64,000 bases of DNA, from the NCBI GenBank assembly GCA_944474755.1, contig OX104115.1:30426043-30490042 (forward strand), read 5' to 3'. Source of the DNA: Limnoperna fortunei. Lineage: Eukaryota > Mollusca > Bivalvia > Mytilida > Modiolidae. The notes under the pieces were generated by a model. That model saw nothing but the letters and a program-made list of their open reading frames with translations. It made no database searches and was not told the DNA's origin. Shown here one piece after another: positions 46,507 through 58,732 of the stretch; within the stretch, counting starts at the first letter, position 1; the number at the start of each line of letters is the position of its first letter. The position numbers were made by a program, and so were the translations under genes.

Positions 46507-49500
46507 AAAATACAATAATATTGTAAACTTTCTTTCGAATAATCGACAAATGATACAATTTGCCATTTTATGCGGAAGCCAAAACAAGTCAATTCTTTAT
46601 ACACGCAAGGGAGCTTATCAAAACCTGTTAAATTATATAAATTAAAAAAAGCTGCCTTAATATTTCACGTGTTTAATTTATCTAGTGTATAATGCGGTTA
46701 TACAAAATTAACATTAATACCAAAAGTGATATATTAAGATAAAAAAGTAAATGTCACACATGATTATCGCATATTATAATATGACATTCTTCTAACTCTT
46801 TGGATATTTCTGAAACCGTATTTGAATATCTACTTAAACATAGTCCCGCATGCGTTTTACGCCAATTTATATTGACTTTCGTTTCAGAGAAAATATGTGA
46901 AAACTGTAGTATTTGTAGTTAGTTTCGACTTGCACACGCACAACCAGAAATACACTCTCGATAACGGTGTTTTTATATGTTAATATTTTTGACCTACATT
47001 CAGCAAATCAATTGTTATGGATATTTCCGAGCAATATTGTAGCCTTCCATGCACAAATATACAAATGAAAGTTATCGTATACATCATAACACCTTAAAGT
47101 TATATGTCTGGCCATCTGAGTTCACAAATACTCTACAAATGTTGCAACTGGCAGTACGGTTTAGTCTTGACATGTTACAAATGAACGACAGTTACAATAT
47201 GCTTCTGAGTTCCTTGTCAATATCTGCTCGTCAATTCGCAGCCATAAACACTTATATTACAGATGAACCTCTTAACTATTAATAATATTTTTGGGGCAAC
47301 ATTATTTATTAACATTGTAAACAAGGAACGCCCTCAACCTTATTCCACGCTTTCATCGCCATTTTTCTTGCGTGCAAGATGAGGCGAAATATTCAGGTTT
47401 TCGTTTTTGTTATAATTGTAAAACTATATTGTTAATGTTCAAAAATATGGGTATTCATTTTAATTCATATTTCTTCTATGATTTTCTATGATGCCTTGAT
47501 AAAAAAAAAAATTATAACAAGGGGTAATCTCGGAAGTTAGAACAAAAAATAACATTTACCTATTTAGGCGAGAAATTCAAAGTTTCAAAATTGTATATAT
47601 CAAAATCGAAATTATTCAAGGCCAGCCATATTTTATTGATTATCTATTTTACGCTAAAATATACTTTTCTAAAATATTATGCCTATCATTTTTTTAATAA
47701 TTGTATTTGAACAACCAGATCTTATAATCCCGTACTAAAATCGCCCCTTCAAAAAGCTGTTTTATACCTATTAAGATTTGATTATATCATGTTAACGATG
47801 GTCGAGCATTGAAAGGCTTTTGATGTTGGTGACACAAAATATTGTGTTTAAACTATAAAATATGAGAACAACAGAAAAAAGTGACAAACACTTATTTATC
47901 GCGTGCCTGATAAAACAAAATGGGCAAACACAGTATGCGAATTAGCAAACGAAAACATTGATCTATGCTCTGCTAGATTTGTATTTATCATTCAGGACAA
48001 TAACGGCAGATAATAAGATCCCGACACAAATCAATTCAGTTTCCTATAAGTCGTTATCTACAGAAGACAATTAATAGGAACATTATAACATGTAAGGAAG
48101 TTTAACATTCTAGAGATGTTCTTTCTGCTAAAATCTGGGATTTGAAAGGAAAAGGCCTTGGAAAAACTTGAAGGCAGAGAAAATTACACTCAGAATGAAC
48201 TTCATAGGTTGTACAGTAATAATCTACTTAAATCATGTACATAAAAATAAAAAAAGCTTCAATTTGTACATTTAATGTGTTTGCTGTGCATTTAAAAGGT
48301 TAGTTGTACAATGTTCAATATTTATTATCTGTTAAATGGTTCTATCAGGTGCTCATGCATTTGATATTCCAGGTAATCTAAAGGATATTAAAAACACAAT
48401 TTAGATGAATAGTGCGATACATTTGATAATGCACAATTGACAAGAGCACCAAGAAATGCGTGTTGAATTAAATGTCATCAATTATACCAAGGTAATAAGA
48501 TTAACTACGCCATACTAACACAGATTCTTCCGAGGCCCTCAAAAATATTAAAGGTCTATTCGAGGTGCTTTTATAATCAAAATTCCAAAATTTTATTGCA
48601 AATACGACTAAGTAATTTTAACGTTGCGAATAGAAAAACTTAGAATTTAAATAATTTTCAAAATTTCATGGCAGTAAATTTTAACAATTACTATATCACT
48701 GAAAGCTTTATTGATATTGCTGTCAGCAGCTAAGTGTGACTGTTGGGCTGGTGATCAGTACACCAGCAAAGGCATCGACCCAGTGGTTGCAAATTAAATG
48801 TCACCAAAGATATCAAAGTGATTAAAGTGACGGCGCCATACGCTCAAATTTGTACCAAAATTTCGTCTAATATTTACTGATAAATGACACTAAAACCCAA
48901 AACTATTTAAAACCTATATGATTAGGATGTTGAATAGCTTCTATCATCAAGTTTCCAAAACGATATACGAAATTCATCTATTTTCATATAATCCTTACGA
49001 ATATGAAAACCGTAGAATTTAAAAAAAATTGTTTTAGTATGTTATAGCAGTTACATGTAATTGAGACAATGACTTTATAACCGTAAGAATCAATGATATT
49101 CTTGTAAGCAGCAAGTCTGACTGCTGGGCGGGTTTTGTCCTTGGGTACTAACATTTCACCATGTTTTTCATTAAAGTAATTCTAGGTGTTTTATAGCCAT
49201 AACTATATTATCATGACATGATCATTACAATTTTTTAAATATTCACTGAATCACGAGTGTTTGTAGCGGTCGCCATTTTGGTTTGCAATTTTAGAGAATT
49301 TCAATATTTTGCATATATTCTAGAAATACAAATATTATAAAAGTATAGGTCAGTCGTCTCGTATTTTTGTTGCCTTAACACATATATTTTTGTGTGTGAA
49401 TCTCTTAGATAGTTTTGAATGTGGTAGCATGACATATAAGCCGGTTTTCGAGAAGTTGGCTTGAATGTTTAAACAATCCCCTAAAAGGAAAAACAATCCT

Positions 49501-49739
49501 TAGAAAGTCAACATATGCATCATATTGTGCGGATTACTACGCATGCGAATCTATGTCACGCTACAGCATACTCTCTTGATAGCTTCAGTCTACATAGAAA
49601 AAAGTCTATGTTCTCTCTATCATCTGCACTGTCATGAACTGTCACACTATCTCTCTCCCTGCGCTTTACTTGTTGACCTCGGATGGTTTAATATGTAAGT
49701 CTTTCATTATGTCTTTCTTAAATTGGTAGATACCACACT
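46507..49739. other. Non-coding duplicated sequence (copy 2)
   Basis: Collinear with 11359-11979 and 14264-17119. The junction GTTATCGTATA/CATCATAAC at 47081/47082 is the empty site of the 2.28-kb element. About 40 bases at 47119-47158 and a few smaller insertions are specific to this copy. No gene is seen. Confidence 0.6.
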
Positions 49740-50465
49740 ATTGAAAAGAACTGTAAATATGTGTGTTGGTAAGTGCGCTACTCGTTTGCTAAAAGTGCAA
49801 GAAAATCACAGTTTGACCAGCCTGTCTCTAAGCCCTCTATCCAATAGCACAACATATTACCGTACCTGTCTCACTGTTACCAGATGTAACCTCCTGGGGG
49901 TGTTGTTTCTACTTCACCATTACGCGAGGTGGTAAGTGGTTCAGAGTGAGACCTTTCTCATTTACGTTGTATATTAGGTGTGGCTTGTTCTACAGGTTAT
50001 ACTTGTTTAAGGTCTTCTCAAGCTCTGCAAAATATTTTGCTATATTACTTGAATTAGCTGCCTTTGCACTTGCGACCTTTACAGCCCTTGGCTTGACTAG
50101 ATGTAAATCTGGCCATCGCTTCATAAGTCCATTAAACCAGTTCAGTGTGATAGGTTTGTCTGGTCTAATCCTTTTCCCTAGCATAATCCGCCTCAATATC
50201 AATCGTTTTTTGGCCGTTGTAACCATATTACAGAGTTAACATTTCCTTTAAATGGGATACCATTCTGCTCTTTTCCTCAATAGAAAGAAGTGGATATTTG
50301 CCCATGGTGCAACACTCTGGATGAACACCACCACTTTCTCTGTCCCTTAAGGCCTGGAATGGAACTCCATATATCTGGGATGCTTTTCGAAGATCTTCTA
50401 ATCTAGTTAGCCACATACGCTTTGGTCATATCAGGTAGATCGTAATTTCTGTACTTTGATCTGCA
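49740..50465 (-). pseudogene. pogo-like transposase relic, uninterrupted at the TTAA site (copy 2)
   Basis: On minus from about 50465: KYRNYDLPDMTKAYVA, then IYGVPFQALRDRESGG (helix-turn-helix), PLLSIEEKSRMVSHLKEM, PDKPITLNWFNGLMKRWPDL (CENP-B-type second HTH), SSNIAKYFAELEKTLNKYNL, then across a stop HLIYNVNEKGLTL (first catalytic D replaced by N) and TSGNSETGTVICCAIG. The longest frames are 50416-50228 and 50226-49990. The order fits pogo/Tigger transposases, Tc1/mariner superfamily, truncated soon after the first catalytic position. The site TTAA at 50007-50010, within the codons for KTLNK, is where copy 1 carries the 4.5-kb element. Confidence 0.75.
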
Positions 50466-52593
50466 ACTAGCGGTAAATGATGATTTAGCCGAAAAAAACA
50501 AGAAAAAATAAATATTGAAATTAGAAATGTGTTTGATTGCTTTGTTGCCTTTGAAGAGGTCAATACAATTTGTAACATGGTATAATGAAGATACATAATT
50601 CCATCAGCATAGATACATTTATGCCCCAGTCTATTAAAAACAGCTTTTTAAGTACAATTCTGAAAATAATTTAATATTGCAACAGCCCCATTTCTAGAAA
50701 TATAAATTTCAAGAGGGTAATTATTTCTATACAACTATCAAGATACAATCGTTGTCTTTGGACTAAATTTTTGTCAACGTGTATTCTGTTATTGTTAATG
50801 TTATTTATTGGTTACATTTTACCCCTAAATAACCGCAAAAACGATCACAGTGTGTAAGGTGGCTGTTATTTTGTAAAGAAGAACAATATGTTTTGCTTGA
50901 CCTGACATGATCTTTATTTAGATGTGGACCCAGAATTGAATGTAAACACTTCCGACATTGATGTTAGTAGGGATATTTTAAGTAGGACAAAAAAGACTCT
51001 AGCAATATGACAGCTTTTAATAATTGTTTCAATAATTTATTTAAAATTTTACCTTGACAAATCGCATGTGTGTTCAGAACACTAAGGTAATTTTATACGC
51101 CAGGAAATCCTAAATGATTTCATCAAAATTATATGTCATGTGATAAGTGTGATCAAAATAGCCGACTCATTTAATCAGATGACCGATTTAATGAGACTTT
51201 ATGATAGTTCCAGTTCCCATAGTAGTGCTGATTGTCGTCTTTCGACAGTCGTATATAAAATGATATTTGTCTTCATACAATTTTCGCAAATAAAACCAAA
51301 ATCACGAATTTGAAGAAATGAATTGAAGAATAATATTTAAATCTTTTCTTCATTGCGACACACATATTTGTTTTCAGTCATACCGTTGAAAAGGCTGACA
51401 AAGATAAACAAAACTTTCTACATGTTTAACATGCATATGCGACAATCATTAGTTCATATACAATCTAGATCGTAGACGTGCTCGTTTCGTCAACAGAAAC
51501 TTCCTACATATTACACGCGGTCCTTACCTTACTTCCGTTTGATGTGTTTTTCATTTAGAAACAATAATAATGTTGCGGTTGTCTCAAAATCCATTAATAT
51601 CAGTAATTGTCTTTTTGGTCACCGAATGCGTGTCTGAATGAGCTCTTTACATGAGCCATTTGGTGCAGAGAGTAAATTGATTCAACATAAATTCAGCAGA
51701 CCATCATTAATTGCTTACGTTTACAGCCATACCACTTATTTTTCTCCTGGTTAATTTATCACAAACATTACTGACATCTGTATTTGAAAATAAAAAGACC
51801 CGTCTTTTAACAATAATGACATGCGCGAGTTGTCCATTTTTACGGAGTGTTTTTTTTTATTTCCGTTACTTATCGTACAGCTGCAAACGCTAACAAAGTT
51901 GAACCAATTTATATAGATCATAAAATCTTTCTGTGAATAGCATTTTACAATGAAATTGTAGTATATGGTACGGTTGGTTAGGAATTGTAAAGAATGACTT
52001 TGGTAAGTAAAAGGGCATTTTGTGCAATAATCCAGAACAAGGATTCCAATGTGTCAACTTTATAATGTAATGCAAGCATTTTCAGAAATGGGTACCCAGG
52101 CTAATGAGTAGTAATAATATCTTGCTCGTTTTGTACTGAAAAACTGTAGTGTATATTTAGTAGATACTGCTGGTCATCTAAATATGTGCTGGTTTTATCC
52201 GGTGAAAATGTTTCTAACTAAACCTACACTACATGTATTCTAACATTTACTGCAATTACAGTATACATTAGTGGATAAAAATATTCAATAATATATAGAC
52301 TGAATCTATTCTACAATTCAGTATTATATTTAGTTAGAATCAGCTTGAATTCACTTTTCATCGAATTCAATGCTATTTTGAGTTTAATGTAACAATAGTT
52401 TTGAAAACTAAATAATATAATTAGAATAATTTCAGCTGCTCTTATTTCTTACTAGTATCTCTGAGTTTAATATGCAGTAAAAATGTTTTGCATGATTTTA
52501 ATATAAATTAGTATCATTTCAGCAATATTAATTTATCCTAATATTTATTTGTTAAATACAGACTAATCCTTTTATGTTTAAAGATCGTCTGAA
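50466..52593. other. Non-coding duplicated sequence (copy 2)
   Basis: Matches 22326-24506 with many small indels. No frame longer than about 60 codons is shared intact. No gene is seen. Confidence 0.6.
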
Positions 52594-52844
52594 TGTTTGA
52601 ACGATGTTTTACGCCACTTTCAGAAATTTATCAGCTATATAATGGCGTCTATTTTGTATTGGTGGAGGAAGCGGAGTACCCGGAGAGAACCCCCGACCTT
52701 CAGTAGGAAAATTGGCAATCCTTGGCAATTAAGATTGGAGTTGAGTACACCTTGCCCGCAGTGAGACTCGAACCCGCAACCTAAGTGTTGACAGACCACG
52801 TGATCAATAGTAGAACTATCTTAACCACTCGGACAACGAGGTCC
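52594..52844 (-). mobile_element. tRNA-derived SINE, full length (copy 2)
   Basis: Counterpart of 24507-24757, with A box CCGAGTGGTTAAG and B box GGTTCGAGTCTC on minus. It keeps the GATCAATAGTAGAACTATC spacer that is altered in copy 1. Confidence 0.85.
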
Positions 52845-53151
52845 CTTTATATTTAAAGAAACTTGAATAAATTGGAATAATTTTAGCAACACTACTATTG
52901 TACTTGTATGTGTTTCTCATTTTTAATATAATTATAAAAAAAGATTTTCTGAATAATAAGATCATAAAAAAGCACCACATTCAGAAGTAGAGGTTGGGAC
53001 TGTCTGTGAGATGTATCAATGAAAGTTTTTTTTTTCATAAATCAAGATTTATTATCAGACATCAGTTAAAAATACGATACTATGGACGAGAGTAAAATTT
53101 AGAGAGAAGACTCTCTTCATTCTATGAGTTTTCTTGGTTTTGTTCAACACA

Positions 53152-55430
53152 ATGCCAGGAGAAAGACACACATTAAGTGGATTAAATGAAATGATTGATC
53201 AGTTTGATCCGTTTGATGAATCAATCGAAACCGTGATACGTTATACAGACAGACCTGAAGAATATTTTGCTGTTAATAGCGTCAGCAATAAACAAAGAAT
53301 AGCACTGCTGAGCTGCTAAGAAATTTAACAGCGCGTATAAGTGAGTACCATACTCGTCATAGCATAAAGATTGTGCTTTTATAAATAAGATCAACACGTG
53401 GAAAAAAAAATAAACTAGTATACAGCTGAACTAAGACAATTAACTAAACGTTCAAAACGATTCCTCTGCACGTGGACAGAACAAAATAATTTTGTATTGT
53501 ATACAAATGAACCAACTCATCCGCAACCTTACTTATTAGTCTTGTTATTTGATTATTCAAATTAAGTATTTATGAATGCATGCTTTCTCTTTATTTAATT
53601 TTGTTGGTGAGTGTTTTTTTTCTAGAAGAAACCTTGCAAGTTTGTTTTGACGTACGTCCGATCCTTATTGTTCTATATGAACAATAAAATAATCATAAAC
53701 TAAAATTAAATTTTACTGAGACAATTAACTAAACATTGTAACGTTGCGTTATTGTTAAACGACACCTCGAGGGATGGTCTTTTGTGTGGACTACAAAACT
53801 CAGAGAAAACTTCACACTATTGTAGACTTAATATTCACCAAAAAGTTTTGGAAGTATCTGATGTCTGATGCTAAGAAAATAGCTTCAAAAGAAAAATGCA
53901 TATGTTCTGCTCATTTCAATGTTCACAAATTAAAAACAGAAGATAGTCACAATGCATTGCCTCAACAGTCTATTACGGCAAGAATCTTGATGTCCAGGAA
54001 AGTGGCTTTTATTTAATAGCTGTACATTTAAACACGCAATTTGTCACCAGTGCAATGCATATTTAGAAGGCGTGCATAGGGAAGAAAATCAATTCTCTAA
54101 AAACCCTGAAGAATGTGGAATTTAAAAAAATAGTGAATTTAGCAATTGAATACGGGAAAGAAAATCCTACCTTACAAAAGCTGCAGTTGTAGTTTAAAGA
54201 AGTATTTAAACACGGTATTGGATTTATTTTTAAGGCAACATAGAGTAAGGCATAAATTAAAACCATAAGCCATGCTGAGAATATGTCAACTCGAGAACAA
54301 TTTCATTTTAAAGGCGCTAAAATGTACAGGTCAAACTTGACAGCTTGGAAAAGTATGATATTATTTCAAAAGTTGAATTAATTTGGCGGTCATTTTTGAA
54401 ATGATTTTAAAATAAGGTAGATCCATTCGTATTTGTGGTGATTTGAATTATACACGATGTTTAACAAGAATATAAATATCTCTTGCCCCGTATTGATTAT
54501 GTGTTAACTACTTTGTCATGTTCATAAGTAGGGATTAACCCAATCATATTTACAAATGCATTTGGATGAGAGCTCTAAGATTAACGGACAATCAATACCC
54601 AAAAGGGTTTGTATCAATACAACTGACTACCAATCAGGGTCGAGTGTGTTATTGCAATTTGACGACGTAACAATAATTACAAGGACTCCCTGGAGTACAG
54701 CGTGTACTACATGACATGATAATCACGGAACAAATTATGTGGAGACCTGTAAAAACTTGGAAAATGTACTGTTAAAATAACGCGAAAACGACTTCTTGCA
54801 AACATTGCCAAGTGTAATTTATTGAAAGACTGTGTAGTTTAATGTTGGCATCGCAAGGCAAAAACGGACCTAAGAAAACTAAGAATACAATTAAAGCTAT
54901 CGTAAATACAGAAGTTCTAAAAACCAGACGCAGTTGCGCGCATTTCTAGAAATAACGAACTATTATGAGAAACTTTTACCGAATCTCGCATATGAAACAC
55001 ACTGTTGGAAAAGCATCGTAAGTGGGTTTGGTCTCCGCAGTGAGAACAAGCATTAAATTGATTACGGCAGACATTGTGCTTACTCATTTTGACCCCAAGC
55101 TACGGCTGGGATTTGCTTTTAATGTATCACAATTCGGTCTTTGTTCAGTGTTATGGCATGTACATGAGATGTCACGTTTACGGAGAGACCTATCGCGTTT
55201 GCTTCAAGATCATTGTCGAGATTATAAAGTTATTATTACGAATCATCAGCCATTGATTGTTATTTTTGTCCAAATAAAAGTGATAAGCTGCCCAATTGCA
55301 GCGATAAGCGGTATACTCGTCAGATTTTACAATGAAATCGAATATAGTAACACAAAAAAAACATCAAAAAGGCACTGGATTGCCCAGATTGCTAATAGAA
55401 GTACTGGAAAAGAAAAACTCCTTTGATGTT
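53152..55430 (+). pseudogene. Degenerate Ty3/gypsy gag-pol (copy 2)
   Basis: Ordered pieces on plus: gag start (MPGERHTLSGLNEM, FDPFDESIETVIRY, 53152-53344), gag C-terminal block (RDGLLCGLQN, near 53771-53800), a zinc-knuckle-like CHQCNAYLEGVH (about 54043-54078), FKEVFKHGIG before reverse transcriptase (54193-54221), IRICGDLNYT (54425-54454), the catalytic block as VLHDMIIT (54704-54727; families have YxDD), LITADIVLTHFDPKL with the RNase H start (55057-55101), and TNHQPLIVIF (55240-55269) leading to the connector. Numerous stops and frameshifts separate these. Integrase and LTRs are not recognised. Copy 1 keeps only the first 210 bases. Confidence 0.75.
53434..53734. repeat. 269-base segment between 16-bp direct repeats within the gag relic
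   Basis: AGACAATTAACTAAAC occurs at 53434-53449 and 53719-53734. The 269 bases between (53450-53718) are AT-rich with no recognised family, and they interrupt gag between its N-terminal and C-terminal blocks. This is the pattern of an insertion with a 16-bp target duplication, such as retrotransposition of a short element, but no poly-A or promoter boxes are evident. Confidence 0.5.
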
Positions 55431-57100
55431 TAAGTTTCTCATGTGTCTCAAATTGAACAATTACATAGAATTACATAGCCGTAGAAATTAGATAACTTTA
55501 ACACATGTATGTTTATTTTTGGAAATTCTATTGATTACACCTTTTACACTTTACTTAACCTGAATGTTTAACAGAATAATTACAGCAACTTGCCTTTCAT
55601 TTTCTATTAAATTTGAAACTGAGCCTTTGGCCCTAATATCAGTTTGTTTTTTGTTGTTTTCATTACCAGTTTCTCTTATCACTTAAGGGTTTTTCGTTTT
55701 TTCAGATCTACAAAATTTTGCTATGTGGTCTTTCGTCTTACAATTTTAAAATTAAATTGGTTGTTACCGTTTAACGACATTTGTTTTATTCCTATTATAT
55801 GTGTCTTTTTTTTCATTTTACATCTATCAACACATTCACAGAAAGATTTGAGAATTTCTTTTAACCCTTCATTTGGATTATCTTCACTTACTGTATTTTA
55901 TTTTACAGTTTTCGTTACTTTACTTTTATTATTTATTACATTGATAGCAACTTTTTCACCTTTAGTTGTTTTTAAATTCGTGAGCACTTGTAAACTCCCA
56001 ATGCCATGAGTTTTTGCTTCTTCTTTTAAATTTGATGGGAGAATTGAACATGATTGACAAAAACTAGTGTAAAATTGGTCAATTACAAGATGTCCGAGCA
56101 TACTTGCTATACGATGCGCAAGTCGTACCAGCCTTAGTGTATAAGCAAAATTACAAAAATTTCGCCCAATTATCTTTTTCGAGCTCTTAATTCACATCGT
56201 GATGCGGTAGTAACTCTTTGTGACTAATTGATCATGTTATCAAAAGATGACTTATACATGGGAAAATTATTTAAGCCCTCAAATTTTAATCAGCTAATAT
56301 CTTTTTGCGGTTATACGCATGATCATGCCTAATTGTTGTAATTTGTCGGAATCTGTCCACTTATTCCACGCCGTGAGTTGTTCTAATTGAACAATGTAGT
56401 TTTTCTAGTCAACCGACCTGCCATGGAATTTCACGTTTTCTTTTCTCGTCGTTTTTGCGAGAACAAAGCGTAGTGTTAGTCGAAGGTTAGGATACATAAC
56501 TCTCATGTCAATTTCTGGGACGAAAGTGTACTTATTTGGTTGATCATACTAGCTATACGAACTGAGTAGATGTTTTCTCAGCAATAAAATAAATGAAACC
56601 GTACTGAAAGTTTATCAGTAGCTCTGTATTCACATGCCATATAGTCGCATTCATTTTTTATATCACCCAGACTCCTACTTACTGTTTTCCAACTAAGTCC
56701 AGTTTCATCGGTCCGTAACCATTTATTAACATTACTAGTAACGACAAATGATACAATGCTAAAATTTATCAGTAGTTTTGTACAATGAATTGTTTTGAGA
56801 CATTACCAACTCCTAATTCCTGTTTATCGACCTGTTGAACATGGTAGGGTAAAAGTTCCCTGGGGTTCCATCAGGGAAAATTTGCTAACAGAAATACTTG
56901 TTAGTGTTCACTTTCAAATTAAATTTCGAGTTTGTGTCTTTAGAGTTATCGCGGCTTTCACTATATCAGAAACTAACAGATAAAAAAATATCTACGAATT
57001 TTTTATTTATATAACATTGACTTGGGGCAATTCTTGGTAATGTATCGGTAAATCTAGCAAAGGAATAATTAGTACAATGGTTCTCTTTGTATGTATTTTA
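55431..57100. other. Copy-2-specific sequence downstream of the gypsy relic
   Basis: Present only in copy 2. A hydrophobic 121-codon plus frame (55644-56009) and an overlapping minus frame (55898-56101) match nothing I recognise and compete for the same T-rich sequence; integrase motifs (HHCC, DDE) are not seen. Probably the rest of the old gypsy insertion or its surroundings, decayed beyond recognition. Confidence 0.45.
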
Positions 57101-57203
57101 TTTGTTTGTTTGAATCGTGTTTAACGCCACTTTCAGCAATTTTTCATGGCGTCCAGTTCTTAATAGTGGAGGAAACCGGAGTACCCGAGAGAACCCCGAC
57201 CCT
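57101..57203 (-). mobile_element. SINE fragment
   Basis: TTTGTTTGTTTGAATCG tail on plus, GTTTAACGCCACTTTCAGC and GGAGTACCCGAGAGAACCC. It lacks the TATATGG portion of the body and the whole head. Copy 2 only. Confidence 0.75.
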
Positions 57204-57661
57204 CTTTGTATGTAAACAAGGTACATGTGGACTTAGAGACCAGGATGCATAACACATTAAACAAACGTGTCTTTGATAATTATTGTAAATTATCACATCT
57301 TTATTTCTAATAATGTTAATTTTGCATAGATAAGAAAAGCAAACATGTATCCACAGTTTTAAATCATAAGCATAATTTCGTGTTGTGCATCTCACAACAT
57401 GAGTTATGAGATTTTTATAGTATAAATATGTTTTTAGTTATCCACAATTTGAGTGCACAATCAAACAGAAAGATGTATTTTAGAGCAGATTCCGGTGATT
57501 AATAGTATACAGGATTTTTAAACAGAATGATAGTATCGTGCGATTTGATATTGTTAGCGCGCCGTGCCCGAGATAAAGATTTCTATCCCCGGTTGGTAAA
57601 ATCACTTTTTAAAAAACTGTTACTGACTATCTCTAGGTAGTGTTCGTGTTGTTTGACATTA

Positions 57662-58732
57662 CCGTGAAACCTGTCTAAACCGACCATCATCGGGACCAGA
57701 AAAAATGGTCGGTTTGGGCAGTGAATCGGTTTATTAAGGTGTTTGAACAATTTAATTAGGTCGGGGTTTCATTCAACAAATAATGCATTGATGGATAATA
57801 CCAATTGACTGTTATGTTATCAACCTGGTAGATTTTGAACACTGATTTTTAATTTAAGTTAAGACGTCTACTTTGTTGCTTTGTTTTGTAAACAAAGTTT
57901 TTATTTACGAACAGTTTTAGTTACACTATTCATTTATAAAAAGCGCCAATAGTTGTGTGTTTCTTCGTCTCCTGATGATGGTGTCCTCGGTTATAGTTTT
58001 CTTGTAATTTATTTTAATAACGACAGTCCTTAGTGTTTGCAAAAGTTATTATTTGATCCAGCGTTTTCAAAATATCCGCAAACATATCAGCTCCGAACGG
58101 TCGGGCAACGATTTTTCAATTTTATCGAAATTCTCAAAGTTCACTTCCGACTAATCCTGACCCTGAGCTAACGCTCAACTGCGCTAGCGGAATGTCGTCA
58201 TCCGGATCATCTTCATCCTCATTCGTTATCTGTGTGGGGTCCAGCAATGAAAATCTTGCCTAGAGAAAACACTTTTGAATAGTGTAGTCTGAAGTTTCAT
58301 TCCAGGATTTAACGATCCCATTTAACAAAACAGGAAAACTCTAATTTAATTTTATGAATTAAAACTGTTCACCCTATTATTTATACGTAGGTTTTATTTA
58401 TACGTAGGTTAAATCGATGTAAGTGTGCAATTAATTGCCCTTCAGGCACCTCAATTTCAAACAATTATTGTTAAATAGTTGTGTAAACAAAGACACATGG
58501 CTTTGCGTTGGAGATTATCGATTTTTAATCAAGCCGCTTTTATGAGGGTTTTATAGTAACAAATTGTATATTGGGGATTAACTTTTACTCCGGTGTTCGG
58601 AATACACAGTGGGCCGGTATAGTAAGGTATTTTTACTTAAGAAATTGAAAACAAAACTTTGGGGCCGAACTTTTTGATCGTTATAGTCAGGATTCCGGTT
58701 TAGTGAGGGGTCTGTTTTTAGAGGTTTGACTG
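57662..58732. mobile_element. 1.07-kb TA-flanked pogo-like element
   Basis: Flanked by TA (57660-57661 and 58733-58734), with one TA in copy 1 (26218-26219). Inverted ends: left CCGTGAAACCTGTCTAAACC, right on minus CAGTCAAACCTCTAAAAAC. TA duplication and CAGT-type ends with AACC fit the Tc1/mariner-pogo group. On minus (about 58260-58060) the sequence reads DPTQITNEDEDDPDDDIPLA and, in another frame, FDKIEKSLPDRSEL, resembling the acidic C-terminus of Tigger/pogo transposases. So it is probably an internally deleted derivative that kept the transposase tail. The sequence near each end (GGTCGGTTTGGGCAG; TTCCGGTTTAGTGAG) repeats the terminal motif in inverted form. Confidence 0.85.

Noticed and set aside
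55644..56009. 121-codon hydrophobic plus frame, considered as gypsy envelope or integrase
   Set aside because: T-rich low-complexity sequence, no integrase zinc finger or DDE residues, no recognisable domain; an overlapping minus frame is equally open.
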